DNA of 64,000 nt from Pseudorhizobium xiangyangii (GTDB taxonomy: Bacteria; Pseudomonadota; Alphaproteobacteria; Rhizobiales; Rhizobiaceae), in NCBI RefSeq assembly GCF_020531965.1, contig NZ_JAJAWH010000007.1, positions 124,001 to 188,000 on the forward strand, in the 5' to 3' direction. The first letter of the stretch is position 1. Each line of letters begins with the position of its first letter. The notes beneath the pieces are model-generated. The model was given only the letters and a program-made list of their open reading frames with translations, was not told the DNA's origin and ran no database searches. Positions 1 through 7,848 of the stretch are shown here, in pieces. The translations under genes were made by a program, and so were the position numbers.

Positions 1-375
1 CTCCCGTCCGGCGGGATCCTGCGCAAATATGACTCCACCGTTGGCCTTTGAATTGCCCGGCACGTAATCGAAGGTTACCTCGGCGGTTTCTGCCGGGCGC
101 CCCGCCTCCATGATCTCCGCTCGGACCACGACAGCCGCGGCTGTGGTGGTCCCTTGGTTGGAGATTTCAAATTCCACCCGGTGTCCTCCCTCAACCACCG
201 TAATTGCGCGCACCTGCGAGCGAAAGCTTGGGGCCGTCACCTCTTGGACGAGGGCCTCCCCTGCAATCCATGCGACCATCCCCAGGATCAGGACCGCCGA
301 CACCGCCCCGGTCATCCATTCGATCCAATGCGGCTGCTGTGTTTCGGTATGACGGTTTTTCGAGGTGGTGGTCAT
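1..375 (-). CDS. TIGR02588 family membrane-anchored protein (partial)
   Basis: The frame opens with ATG at 375 and runs off the left edge without a stop, giving at least 125 codons. The N-terminus is short and polar. One hydrophobic segment follows at about residues 22-45 (AVSAVLILGMVAWIAGEAL), and the remainder is a soluble, beta-rich tail with stretches such as RVEFEISNQG. It starts 7 bp after the stop of the TIGR02587-type gene, so the two are co-transcribed. This TIGR02587/TIGR02588 pairing is a recognised arrangement in alphaproteobacteria and is the main basis for the name. The molecular function is unknown. The single membrane anchor plus extracytoplasmic domain is inferred from the sequence. 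Confidence 0.75.
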   Translation of the reverse strand, partial: MTTTSKNRHTETQQPHWIEWMTGAVSAVLILGMVAWIAGEALVQEVTAPSFRSQVRAITVVEGGHRVEFEISNQGTTTAAAVVVRAEIMEAGRPAETAEVTFDYVPGNSKANGGVIFAQDPAGRE

Positions 376-382
376 GGAAACC

Positions 383-1270
383 CTAAAGGATAAGTCGCGC
401 AGCGGCGGCGCCTATGGAAGCCGGAAAGCCCAGCACAATTGCGAATGTGAGAATTTGCCCGAAAGCCACGTCGTCCAGCCGGCCGAACGTCCACAAGACA
501 TAGAGGCTGATCGCGATGGCGACGACATATCCCGGCAACGTGAAACGGATAAAGGCGTGCCAGCCAGGCGTTTCTTTCGTCAGTTCATGCGTGCCACGAA
601 AGGCGACCGCATAGACAAATCCATGCATCAGAACGATGGATAGGACGAGCAGCGCGATTGCATGCCAAGGCGTCATCTTGAACGCGATCAGGATGATCTC
701 CTCGGTTGGTGCCACGTTCAGGCTGAGGAACAGCGCGCCAACCGCCATCATGAAGAGTTCGCGGCCATAGCCTGTGCTGACCTCGCTTCCTTTATTCTCC
801 TCATCCTGCTGCTCGCTCTTATCCAACTCACCACCGAGTTGCGAACGCCCCAGGAGTGCGCCGATACTGGCTGGAACCGCCTGTATCGCGATCTTTCCGA
901 GAACTTCCATCAACAGCATGTCCGGCCGGATACTGCCGAACAGGGTCAAAACCAGCGCGCTCATGACGAGTGCAATCCCATAGGCAATCGTGGCGTCCCG
1001 TATCGCCTCACGCCATGTGAACGTTTCTTCGAAACCAACCCGATGGGCGAGCAGGATGAGCAGAGGGATGTTGGCGATCAACAGAAGGAGCAGGCGGTAC
1101 CGTTCGATGTAAAAACCAAGGAACCAGAGCTCCATCGTCATCAACATGGGAACGCCGAAGATCAGCGCTCCCGCCGCGCCACGGCCAAGCCCGATCAGAA
1201 ATCGGCGCGCTTCATCGGGATCCCGCTCCCCTCTCGAAACGGTTCCTGCCACGGCCACATCCTCGTCCAT
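383..1270 (-). CDS. TIGR02587 family integral membrane protein
   Basis: A 295-residue polytopic membrane protein. After a charged N-terminus of about 25 residues there are several hydrophobic segments (about 28-50, 58-75, 90-112, 165-185, 195-220, 240-262, 270-292). A charged cytoplasmic loop rich in E, K and Q lies near residues 145-165 (KSEQQDEENKG). The motif APTEEIILIA sits in a central helix. Members of this family occur next to TIGR02588 genes, as here, where the partner starts 7 bp downstream. Substrate and role are not known. The 144-bp spacer to the divergent sensor kinase must hold its promoter, but I recognise no specific motif there. Confidence 0.82.
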   Translation of the reverse strand: MDEDVAVAGTVSRGERDPDEARRFLIGLGRGAAGALIFGVPMLMTMELWFLGFYIERYRLLLLLIANIPLLILLAHRVGFEETFTWREAIRDATIAYGIALVMSALVLTLFGSIRPDMLLMEVLGKIAIQAVPASIGALLGRSQLGGELDKSEQQDEENKGSEVSTGYGRELFMMAVGALFLSLNVAPTEEIILIAFKMTPWHAIALLVLSIVLMHGFVYAVAFRGTHELTKETPGWHAFIRFTLPGYVVAIAISLYVLWTFGRLDDVAFGQILTFAIVLGFPASIGAAAARLIL

Positions 1271-1438
1271 AACGTTGATCTACCTTTAGTTAGCTTGGTC
1301 GCGAACCGCGTCAAGGGACCGACAATCCTTGAGCGAATGCCATGGCCCGATCCGTCGCCATAGGGATGTTGCGAGCTTTGCCACCGGGTGTTTTTGCTCT
1401 AGAACAATTCGAGGGTGCCGTGTCTTGCGGGGAGCGCG

Positions 1439-3160
1439 ATGAGGAAAATGTCCGTCACGGGGCGGTTGCTGCTTTTGACCCTGCTGGCGCTGATGCCTGC
1501 CATGCTTGTGCTGACATATAACCTTTTCTCCGCGCGGCAGGCCGCCTACGGCGAAATTCACACCACCGCCCTGACCGCAGGCCACCTTGCATCGCTTGAG
1601 ATGCGCCGCATTGTCTCATCCGTCCGCAGTACACTCGACGTCCTGGCGACAGTTCCGATTATTCGGACCGGTCTGGGGCAACCGTGCAGCGACTACGTCC
1701 GCCTCGTGGACGACAAGCTCGACATGGTGGAGAACATCACGGTTCTCGATGCTGCCGGACAATTGCAATGTACATCGAAGCCCTCGACCGTCACGGATTT
1801 CTCGGATCGGAGTTATTTTCACGAAGCGGTAGAGAAGCAAGACTTGGTTGTCGGAACATACATTATCGACCGGATCACCAAGCGTGCTGCCTTGCCGCTG
1901 TCGCTGCCGGTGACCGAAGGGGGTTCCATCAAGAGGGTCATCGTCGCCTTCGTCGATCTCGAATGGCTCGGGGCCTGGGTCCGGGAGCGGGAATTCTTCG
2001 GAGGCAACGCCCTGACGATCGCCGATCGCAACGGGGTCATCCTCGCTCGCGAACCTTACCCGGAGCGCTTCGTGGGCACCAGGATTCCGGACGAGTACCA
2101 GCACCTTGTGCGCGGTACGACACCTGGCACCCTTGAAATGACGGGCCAGGACGGCATGCGACGGATAATCGGATACTATCCGGCGCGTGATACCTTCTAT
2201 GTCAGCGCCGGCCTGTCGGTTGACGGAGGCCTTGAACAGGTCAGCAAAGTTACGCGTTTCGGACTTGCAGTGATTGCCCTCGCCATCGTCGGTCCATTCT
2301 TCGCTGTCTGGTGGGCCGGCTTTACGCTTATCCGCCGGCCGGCGCGGCAGCTCGTGCACTCGATCAACGCCTGGCGAAAGGGCAACGAAAACGTTCGGAC
2401 CGGCATGACGGGCTCCGGCACGTTCGAGACGATCGGCTCCGCGATCGATGCGTTCATGGACGAACTCGCCCTCAGGCGTGAGCAACAGTTGAAGGACGAC
2501 CGAATGCGGCAGACGCTCATCCATGAGCTTGATCACCGCATCAAGAACATCCTCAGCATGGTTCAAGCTGTCGCGCGACAGACCTTCCGCTCCTCTCAGT
2601 CGATGGATGAAGCTTCCGATGCGTTCTTCCGCCGCCTGCACGCCATGGCTGGCGCTCACCAACTGCTGACGAAGAATTGGCAAAGTGCCTCGTTCAGGGC
2701 GACCGTGGAAGCGGCGATTGCACCTTTTGAAAATCCCGCCGCTCCCCATTTCACGGTCGAGGGCGCGGATTTCGAGGCAGCTGCAGCAATTGCTCTGTCC
2801 CTTTCGATGGCACTGCACGAACTGTGCACCAATGCCGCAAAATACGGGGCATTGTCGGCCGACCGCGGCCATATCGACATCGGATGGACGCTCGGGGAGG
2901 GTGAGCAGGACTCCTTTGTATTCACCTGGAAGGAACGCGGCGGTCCGATGGTCAAAATTCCCGAGCGCGAGGGCTTCGGAACCTTGATGATCGAGCGTGT
3001 GCTGTCCCAGCAGCTACACGCCAAGATCACGCTCGACTATCAGCTGGACGGCCTCTTCTGTGAAATTCGCGCGCCAATGGCCCGTTTGTTGTCGACCGCC
3101 CAGGACGAGGACGAGCGATCGGCAATGAACGGCGACAATGAACTTTTCAGGTCCGTCTAA
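1439..3160 (+). CDS. HWE-family sensor histidine kinase with periplasmic sensor domain
   Basis: A membrane histidine kinase of about 573 residues. The start at 1439 was chosen because GGGGAG precedes it at proper spacing; an upstream in-frame start at 1415 lacks this. TM1 is at about residues 5-27 and TM2 at about 273-296, enclosing a roughly 245-residue extracytoplasmic Cache-like sensor. A HAMP-like linker follows. The phosphoacceptor box is ELDHRIKNIL, with His at about residue 366. The N box is LHELCTNAAKYGAL, and FTWKERGGP supplies the W-x-E signature defining HWE kinases. No response regulator is adjacent, so it is an orphan. HWE kinases in this class often feed PhyR/NepR/EcfG general-stress signalling or light responses; which applies here is not shown by the sequence. 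Confidence 0.88.
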   Translation: MRKMSVTGRLLLLTLLALMPAMLVLTYNLFSARQAAYGEIHTTALTAGHLASLEMRRIVSSVRSTLDVLATVPIIRTGLGQPCSDYVRLVDDKLDMVENITVLDAAGQLQCTSKPSTVTDFSDRSYFHEAVEKQDLVVGTYIIDRITKRAALPLSLPVTEGGSIKRVIVAFVDLEWLGAWVREREFFGGNALTIADRNGVILAREPYPERFVGTRIPDEYQHLVRGTTPGTLEMTGQDGMRRIIGYYPARDTFYVSAGLSVDGGLEQVSKVTRFGLAVIALAIVGPFFAVWWAGFTLIRRPARQLVHSINAWRKGNENVRTGMTGSGTFETIGSAIDAFMDELALRREQQLKDDRMRQTLIHELDHRIKNILSMVQAVARQTFRSSQSMDEASDAFFRRLHAMAGAHQLLTKNWQSASFRATVEAAIAPFENPAAPHFTVEGADFEAAAAIALSLSMALHELCTNAAKYGALSADRGHIDIGWTLGEGEQDSFVFTWKERGGPMVKIPEREGFGTLMIERVLSQQLHAKITLDYQLDGLFCEIRAPMARLLSTAQDEDERSAMNGDNELFRSV

Positions 3161-3177
3161 GCCGCAAGCCCCGGAAT

Positions 3178-3996
3178 TCAACGGTCAAGAAAATGCTGCC
3201 ACTGCCGTTCGCCAACCAGGCAATCCGGCTCCGTGGCCGCCACTTTTCGTGACGTGGCTGGCGGGAGCGTACCGCTGATTTCCAGCACCAGCTTGCGTCG
3301 TACGGCGACGGCGAAGTCCTCGATACGGTGAACGGGGAGCACAAAGGCCCCCGGGCCGCCAATGACGCAGTCGCCGTAATACTCGTCCAGCGAGGAAGGG
3401 GTTCCGGATGGCCGCAGCATAATCGCAAGCCCATTGATGACGATACCGGCTTCCACCGCCTTGTCTCGCACCGGAATAACCGGTTCGCCTACATTGTTCG
3501 GCCCGTCGCCCGAGACGTCGATGACGCGGCGCATTCCCTCGAACTGGTTGGAGACGATCATGACGGTACCCTCGGCAATAGCCGCGGATATTGAGGTGCG
3601 CCTCTGCGTGTTGATCGGTCGTGCCTGCAACTTGTCTGCGAAGGCTTCGGCATCCGCAGTCTTTTCAATGACCTGCCAGCCTAGGACAGATGCAGGATCC
3701 ACAGCACCCGCCCATTCGTAATAGGCAATCGCGATTCGGCCTATCAGTCCGCTTCGGACTGCATTGATGAAGTCCGGATGCCGGATGGCCGCAACGTAGC
3801 CCTCGCGCTGGATACTTACCTCTTCAAAATCCATCGACCGCGAAACATCCACGGCCAGAACCAGCTCGACATCGACGTTCCCCCCGTCGGGAGACTGGAC
3901 GACGAGCATTTCTGGAGTTCCCGAAAGACCAAGTAGCATCGCAAGTGTGGCCAACATCGCCCCGATCCCTGCCTTGTCAGGGGAAGACTGTACCAC
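3178..3996 (-). CDS. DUF1194 von Willebrand factor A-like secreted protein
   Basis: A 272-residue protein with an N-terminal hydrophobic signal segment (about residues 10-30). It is followed by a vWA-like fold beginning VELVLAVDVSRSMD, where DVSRS is the metal-ion-dependent adhesion (MIDAS) DxSxS motif. Later segments RTSISAAIAEG and VIDVSGDGPNN are typical of DUF1194 proteins, and the length is normal for the family. The role is unknown; a metal-dependent protein-binding function outside the cytoplasm is inferred from the fold. It converges on the kinase gene with only 17 bp between stops, so the two are separate units. Confidence 0.85.
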   Translation of the reverse strand: MVQSSPDKAGIGAMLATLAMLLGLSGTPEMLVVQSPDGGNVDVELVLAVDVSRSMDFEEVSIQREGYVAAIRHPDFINAVRSGLIGRIAIAYYEWAGAVDPASVLGWQVIEKTADAEAFADKLQARPINTQRRTSISAAIAEGTVMIVSNQFEGMRRVIDVSGDGPNNVGEPVIPVRDKAVEAGIVINGLAIMLRPSGTPSSLDEYYGDCVIGGPGAFVLPVHRIEDFAVAVRRKLVLEISGTLPPATSRKVAATEPDCLVGERQWQHFLDR

Positions 3997-4077
3997 AGTA
4001 TCCGTTCGTCGCGATTGGACTGCCGCAGACGCCCTTCAACTTTGAGTGAAACGCACCCTGGCTTGATTGGCCGATTG

Positions 4078-4236
4078 CTATTTCTTCAGGATGACCCACA
4101 GGGCATGCACGATACCGGGCAGCCAACCCATTAGCGTGAGGAGGATGTTCAGCCAGAAGTGCAGTCCGAGGCCGACCTGCAGAAAAACGCCGAGCGGCGG
4201 CAGCAGGAAGGCAAGAAGTATGCGAACGATATCCAA
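4078..4236 (-). CDS. Pmp3/YqaE (UPF0057) family small membrane protein
   Basis: A 52-residue hydrophobic protein with two transmembrane helices (about 3-22 and 29-49) and the family pattern ILLAFLLPPLGVFLQVG followed by LNILLTLMGWLPGIVHA. I choose the TTG at 4236: it gives the canonical 52-residue length and is preceded by GGAGA at 6-nt spacing. An ATG 30 bp upstream would swallow that ribosome site. Pmp3 proteins modulate membrane potential and cation tolerance and are often stress-induced. This fits the EcfG-type promoter seen 34 bp upstream. Function is inferred from the family. Confidence 0.88.
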   Translation of the reverse strand: MDIVRILLAFLLPPLGVFLQVGLGLHFWLNILLTLMGWLPGIVHALWVILKK

Positions 4237-4269
4237 AGCCCGTCTCCATAGAATGTTGTTCCGCACAAC

Positions 4270-4294
4270 AACGCCAATGGCGGCCTCTGGTTCA
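4270..4294 (-). promoter_or_regulatory. EcfG/RpoE2-type stress promoter candidate (Pmp3-like gene)
   Basis: On the minus strand the sequence reads TGAAC, 16 bp, CGTT. This is one base off the general-stress sigma consensus GGAAC-N16/17-CGTT. The -10 end lies 33 bp before the TTG start, giving a leader of roughly 27 nt. The position and spacing match the other EcfG-type sites in this window. It is a motif match only. Confidence 0.5.
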
Positions 4295-4388
4295 ATTCAT
4301 CGGGACTGGCGGAGTTAACGGCGACGGACCGACTAGGCCGTGAACTCCCATAACGTGACAATGGCGATCGGCCCTGGAGCGGGAGCGT

Positions 4389-4829
4389 CTAGCGCCGCTC
4401 GTCCGCAATCAGCGATTCCAAAGCCCTGACGGCCAGCGGATATCCCTTTGCACCGAGCCCTGCCATAACTGTCGTCGCCGTCATCGAAACATAGGAGCGG
4501 TGGTAGATCGACTCACGACGATGGACATTGCTGATATGGAACTCGATGATCGGACCCTTGAACATCTTGAGCGCATCGAGCAGTGCCAGGGACGTGAACG
4601 TGAACGCTGCCGGGTTGATGATGATGCCGGCACCCTCGTCGATCGCCTCATGCACCCAGTCGATCAGCCGTTCTTCGCTGTTCGTCTGTCGAAACTCGAT
4701 CGGCCGGTCTCCGGCCACCTCGCGGCACATGGCTTCGACTTCCGTCAAAGTCGTCGTGCCATAGATCTCCGGCTCCCGTTTTCCGAGACGGTTGAGGTTT
4801 GGTCCATTGAGAATGTAAATCGGCTTCAT
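4389..4829 (-). CDS. aroQ: Type II 3-dehydroquinate dehydratase (catabolic isozyme)
   Basis: A 146-residue protein of the flavodoxin-like type II dehydroquinase family, converting 3-dehydroquinate to 3-dehydroshikimate. Visible family motifs are LNGPNLNRLGKREPEIYG (substrate loop with Arg and Tyr), NSEERLIDWVHEA, and EFHISNVHRRE with the catalytic His. The normally conserved NPGAYTHTS loop reads NPAAFTFTS, so the usual His is Phe, which is unusual. It is the last gene of the TRAP/dctPQM unit, starting 12 bp after the large permease stop. That context indicates quinate catabolism rather than aromatic amino-acid biosynthesis. Confidence 0.9.
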   Translation of the reverse strand: MKPIYILNGPNLNRLGKREPEIYGTTTLTEVEAMCREVAGDRPIEFRQTNSEERLIDWVHEAIDEGAGIIINPAAFTFTSLALLDALKMFKGPIIEFHISNVHRRESIYHRSYVSMTATTVMAGLGAKGYPLAVRALESLIADERR

Positions 4830-4841
4830 TTGATGCCCCCC

Positions 4842-6143
4842 TTATCCCTGATAACCCATGAGGCGCGGCAGCCAGAGGACTGTCTCCGGAACGAACGTGA
4901 TGATCGCCAGGCACACCACCATCCAGAACAGGAAAGGCAACGCATCACGGATGATGTCCTTCACGGGAGCACCTGAAATATTGGTCATGATGAATAGCAG
5001 CAGGCCATAGGGCGGCGTCACAAGACCCAGCATGATGTTGACGACCACGACCACGCCGAAGTGGACCAGATCGATCCCAAGTGCCTGCGCCGTCGGTATG
5101 AAGACCGGCACGATGATCAGCAGGATCGCAGTGCCTTCCAGAACGCACCCAAGCAGCAGAAGGATGACGTTGACAAGGATCAGGAAGCCGAGGGGCGACA
5201 GATCAAGACCTGTCAGCATGACCCGCAGACTGTCAGGGATGTTTTCGATCGTGACCACGTAGTTGAACACCAGCGCGCCTGCGATGAGCATGCCGATCGA
5301 GGCGGAGGATTTGCCGCTGACCAGAAGGGAGCCGTAGAAATCCTTCAGACTGATGCTGCGATAAATGACGATCGAGATAACAAGCGCATATGCTGCGGCA
5401 ATGGCTGCCGCCTCGGTCGGCGTGGTGATACCGGTGTAGATACAACCGAGCAGCACCACAGGCATCATCAGGGCCGGGAAAGCCCGCACCGTAATCCTGG
5501 GAACCTCGCGAAGCGGAATGGGATCCTCGACCGGAAAATTCTTCCGGCGCGCGGTAATTGCCACCTGCATCATTTGCAGTGCCGCCATCAGCAGACCGGG
5601 AACCATGCCGCCAAGGAAAAGGTAGCCGATCGATGCATCTGAAACGAGCGCATAGATGATCATCGGGATCGACGGGGGAATAATCGGGCCGATCACCGAG
5701 GTGACCGCAGTCAATGCCGCAGCATAGCTTGGCGTATAGCGCCCGTCGCGCGTCATCATATTCTGCATCATCCGGCCGCTACCGGCCGCATCGGCGATCG
5801 CCGAGCCCGACATGCCCGCGAAGATGATGCTCTGCACGACGTTGACCTGAGCCAGGCCGCCCCGAAAACGCCCGACGAGCACGTTGCAGAAAGTGAGAAG
5901 CCGTTCCGTCATGGACCCGACGTTCATGAACTCGGCGGCCAGAATGAAGAGCGGCACGGCAAGGATCACATAGTTGGAGTACATGCCGTTGAGGAACTGT
6001 TCGGCGACGATCCCCATGTCCGCTCCCACGAGGAACAGGTAGAGCGTCGAACCCGTGATCATGGCAAGACCAATTGGGAGACCGAGAAAGGCGAGAACAG
6101 TGATGACGACAATCGAGATGGAAAAAGGACTTGCGAGATTCAT
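4842..6143 (-). CDS. TRAP transporter large permease (DctM family)
   Basis: A 433-residue multispanning protein (about 12-13 helices) forming the ion-coupled transport channel of a TRAP system. Family features include FAGMSGSAIADAAGSG and IGPIIPPSIPMIIYA in the first half and LVTPPYGLLLFIMTNISG near the C-terminus. The ATG at 6143 overlaps the stop of the small-permease gene (ATGA), indicating translational coupling; a longer frame upstream would overlap the neighbour by 75 bp and is rejected. With the adjacent DctP and DctQ genes it likely imports quinate, shikimate or 3-dehydroshikimate. The substrate is inferred from the gene neighbourhood. Confidence 0.92.
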   Translation of the reverse strand: MNLASPFSISIVVITVLAFLGLPIGLAMITGSTLYLFLVGADMGIVAEQFLNGMYSNYVILAVPLFILAAEFMNVGSMTERLLTFCNVLVGRFRGGLAQVNVVQSIIFAGMSGSAIADAAGSGRMMQNMMTRDGRYTPSYAAALTAVTSVIGPIIPPSIPMIIYALVSDASIGYLFLGGMVPGLLMAALQMMQVAITARRKNFPVEDPIPLREVPRITVRAFPALMMPVVLLGCIYTGITTPTEAAAIAAAYALVISIVIYRSISLKDFYGSLLVSGKSSASIGMLIAGALVFNYVVTIENIPDSLRVMLTGLDLSPLGFLILVNVILLLLGCVLEGTAILLIIVPVFIPTAQALGIDLVHFGVVVVVNIMLGLVTPPYGLLLFIMTNISGAPVKDIIRDALPFLFWMVVCLAIITFVPETVLWLPRLMGYQG

Positions 6144-6658
6144 ACGCCTGAGCCTGCCTTGGTCGGATCGAATGCCTCTGGTGCCCGGCCCCGGATAGCT
6201 TGGATCCCAAGCCACATGTACCGAATGATCATAGCCACCGCGAAAACCACATAGATGGAATAGAGATAGTCAAACCGAACCTTCAGGTAGGCAGTGCTTT
6301 CCACCTTCATGAAGGTTACGTAATCGATGATCCCCGGAAGAGAGATGCCGAAAAGGATGACGAGGGCAGCTGCGCAGATGATCTGCATGACGCGCCGACT
6401 GTTGTCTCCGACACTGCCCCAGATGAGATCGAAGCGGATTTCATCCGCCTCCCGGATCACAAAGGCAGATCCGAACAACACGATCCAGATCCATATTGCG
6501 ACGCTGATTTCGTGTGTCCAGCCGATCGCCAGGTTCAGCGCGTAGCGAAAGACGATCTGCATCACGAAGACGACAAACATCGCCAACAACATGAGGCATA
6601 GGCAGTTCTCGGCGCGCCGCCGCAGCCACTCGCCGGCGGCCAGATATTTCGGAGCCAT
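6140..6658 (-). CDS. TRAP transporter small permease (DctQ family)
   Basis: A 172-residue protein with four predicted helices (about 17-38, 50-70, 92-115, 135-155). The family-typical segment FRYALNLAIGWTHEIS leads into helix 2. DctQ subunits pair with the large permease in the cytoplasmic membrane. The stop overlaps the large-permease start by 4 bp, and 90 bp containing a hairpin separate it from the DctP gene upstream. Confidence 0.9.
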   Translation of the reverse strand: MAPKYLAAGEWLRRRAENCLCLMLLAMFVVFVMQIVFRYALNLAIGWTHEISVAIWIWIVLFGSAFVIREADEIRFDLIWGSVGDNSRRVMQIICAAALVILFGISLPGIIDYVTFMKVESTAYLKVRFDYLYSIYVVFAVAMIIRYMWLGIQAIRGRAPEAFDPTKAGSGV

Positions 6659-6679
6659 TCAATATTCCCTCCCGGAAAA

Positions 6680-6711
6680 GAAGCGGGCGATGCTATCGCA
6701 CGACCCGCTTC
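6680..6711 (-). terminator. Intercistronic hairpin between dctP and dctQ
   Basis: An 8-bp perfect inverted repeat (GAAGCGGG ... CCCGCTTC) with a 16-nt loop lies between the stop of the binding-protein gene and the start of the small permease. There is no T-run. The position suggests an mRNA-stabilising or attenuating hairpin giving more binding protein than permease, as in many binding-protein-dependent transport operons. Confidence 0.4.
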
Positions 6712-6748
6712 CGCCGTTCTTAGCGGTCTTACGTCGGAAGATGCGGGC

Positions 6749-7735
6749 TTAGAGCGCCGCCACCTTCTCCAGAACACCTTCAGGCCAAGATTTGGCGAGG
6801 TCCGAGGCAAGGTACTTTTCCTGAGCGAACTTGCGGAAAGCAGCAATATCCGGTTCGTAGATATCGAGCCCTGCCGCTTTGAATTCTTCCAGAAGCGCTT
6901 TCTCCTGCGCAACGTGTTGCTCTTCGCTCCACTTCATTGCGCTGTCGGCTGCTGCCTGGAAGGCCTGCTGCTGCTCGGGTGCCATCTTGTTCCACACGTC
7001 ACTGGAGATCACCAGCAGATCGTAGCCGATCAGGTGGGACGTCAGCACGATCTGCGACATCACCTCATAGAACTTCATGTTCTTGACGTTCGGCAGCGGG
7101 TTGTCCTGGCCATCGATGGCACCGGTTTGCAGCGCCGTGTACACTTCGGCATAAGCAACCGGAACCGGGTTTGCGCCAATTGCCTCGCCGAGGAACTGCC
7201 AAGCGTCGCCGCCCGGCATGCGAAGCTTGATCCCGGACATGTCCTGCGGCGTGCTGATCTTCTTCGTCGGCTTCAGGCCGACTTGGCGGGCGCCAAAATA
7301 GGTCGGGCCGAGAACGTGAATGCCGAGTTTTTCCTCAGCCATTTTCTTGAATTCAGTGCCTACTTCGCTGTTGAAGAAGGCGCTCACATGCGCCGCATCA
7401 CGGAAGAGATAGGCCGAGGTCAGCACCGACCATTCCGGTATCTGCTTGGAGATATCCTGCGGAGCGACGTTGCCCATCTGCAGGTTGCCACGCTGGATTG
7501 CAACAAGCTCGGTACCCTGCTTGAAGAGATTCCCGCCGTAGTAAGGCTCCAGCTTGAAGTTTTCGGCGATGCCTTCCGCCAGTTTCTTCGTCATCTCTGC
7601 GCGAATGTCCTGCTCGGAGAACACTGCGGAAAATTTCAAGGACGGCTTGTCCTGCGCCATCGCAGGCAAGGTTAGGCTCGCTGTTGCCAGCATCGTGGCG
7701 CCCAGAAAATTGCGGCGCGTCAGATTGATCCTCAT
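6749..7735 (-). CDS. TRAP transporter substrate-binding protein (DctP family)
   Basis: A 328-residue periplasmic solute receptor. The start at 7735 has AGGAGG nearby upstream. The N-terminus LTRRNFLGATMLATASL contains a twin arginine before the hydrophobic core and ends in LPAMAQD, suggesting a Tat-type signal peptide. The mature part has the DctP signature KLRMPGGDAWQFLGEAIG and the YTALQTGAIDGQDNP segment. It is the first gene of dctP-dctQ-dctM-aroQ and lies downstream of a TetR operator candidate. Uptake of quinate, shikimate or a related compound is inferred from linkage to quiC and the dehydroquinase. Confidence 0.92.
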   Translation of the reverse strand: MRINLTRRNFLGATMLATASLTLPAMAQDKPSLKFSAVFSEQDIRAEMTKKLAEGIAENFKLEPYYGGNLFKQGTELVAIQRGNLQMGNVAPQDISKQIPEWSVLTSAYLFRDAAHVSAFFNSEVGTEFKKMAEEKLGIHVLGPTYFGARQVGLKPTKKISTPQDMSGIKLRMPGGDAWQFLGEAIGANPVPVAYAEVYTALQTGAIDGQDNPLPNVKNMKFYEVMSQIVLTSHLIGYDLLVISSDVWNKMAPEQQQAFQAAADSAMKWSEEQHVAQEKALLEEFKAAGLDIYEPDIAAFRKFAQEKYLASDLAKSWPEGVLEKVAAL

Positions 7736-7816
7736 GGAATTCTTCCTCCTGGTTTCCCTTTCATCCTGACGGATGATCCTCCCGACCAATGACCCTTGGG
7801 TCCTGCTCGAATTCAG

Positions 7817-7835
7817 AATGTACGAAATAGTTCGT
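7817..7835 (-). promoter_or_regulatory. TetR operator candidate for the dctP operon
   Basis: Contains the perfect inverted repeat ACGAA-N4-TTCGT at 7822-7835. The wider 18-bp segment 7817-7834 is identical at 16 of 18 positions to 10678-10695, upstream of the dehydrogenase gene. On the minus strand it sits in a TTGACT-N17-CATTCT promoter-like context 82 bp before the dctP start, just after the quiC stop. Binding by the linked TetR protein is inferred. Confidence 0.6.
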
Positions 7836-7848
7836 TTAGTCAATTAAG

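Noticed and set aside
1616-2872. A 418-codon minus-strand frame antisense to the HWE kinase
   Set aside because: The kinase motifs are on the plus strand; the antisense product shows no domain and would overlap nearly the whole kinase.
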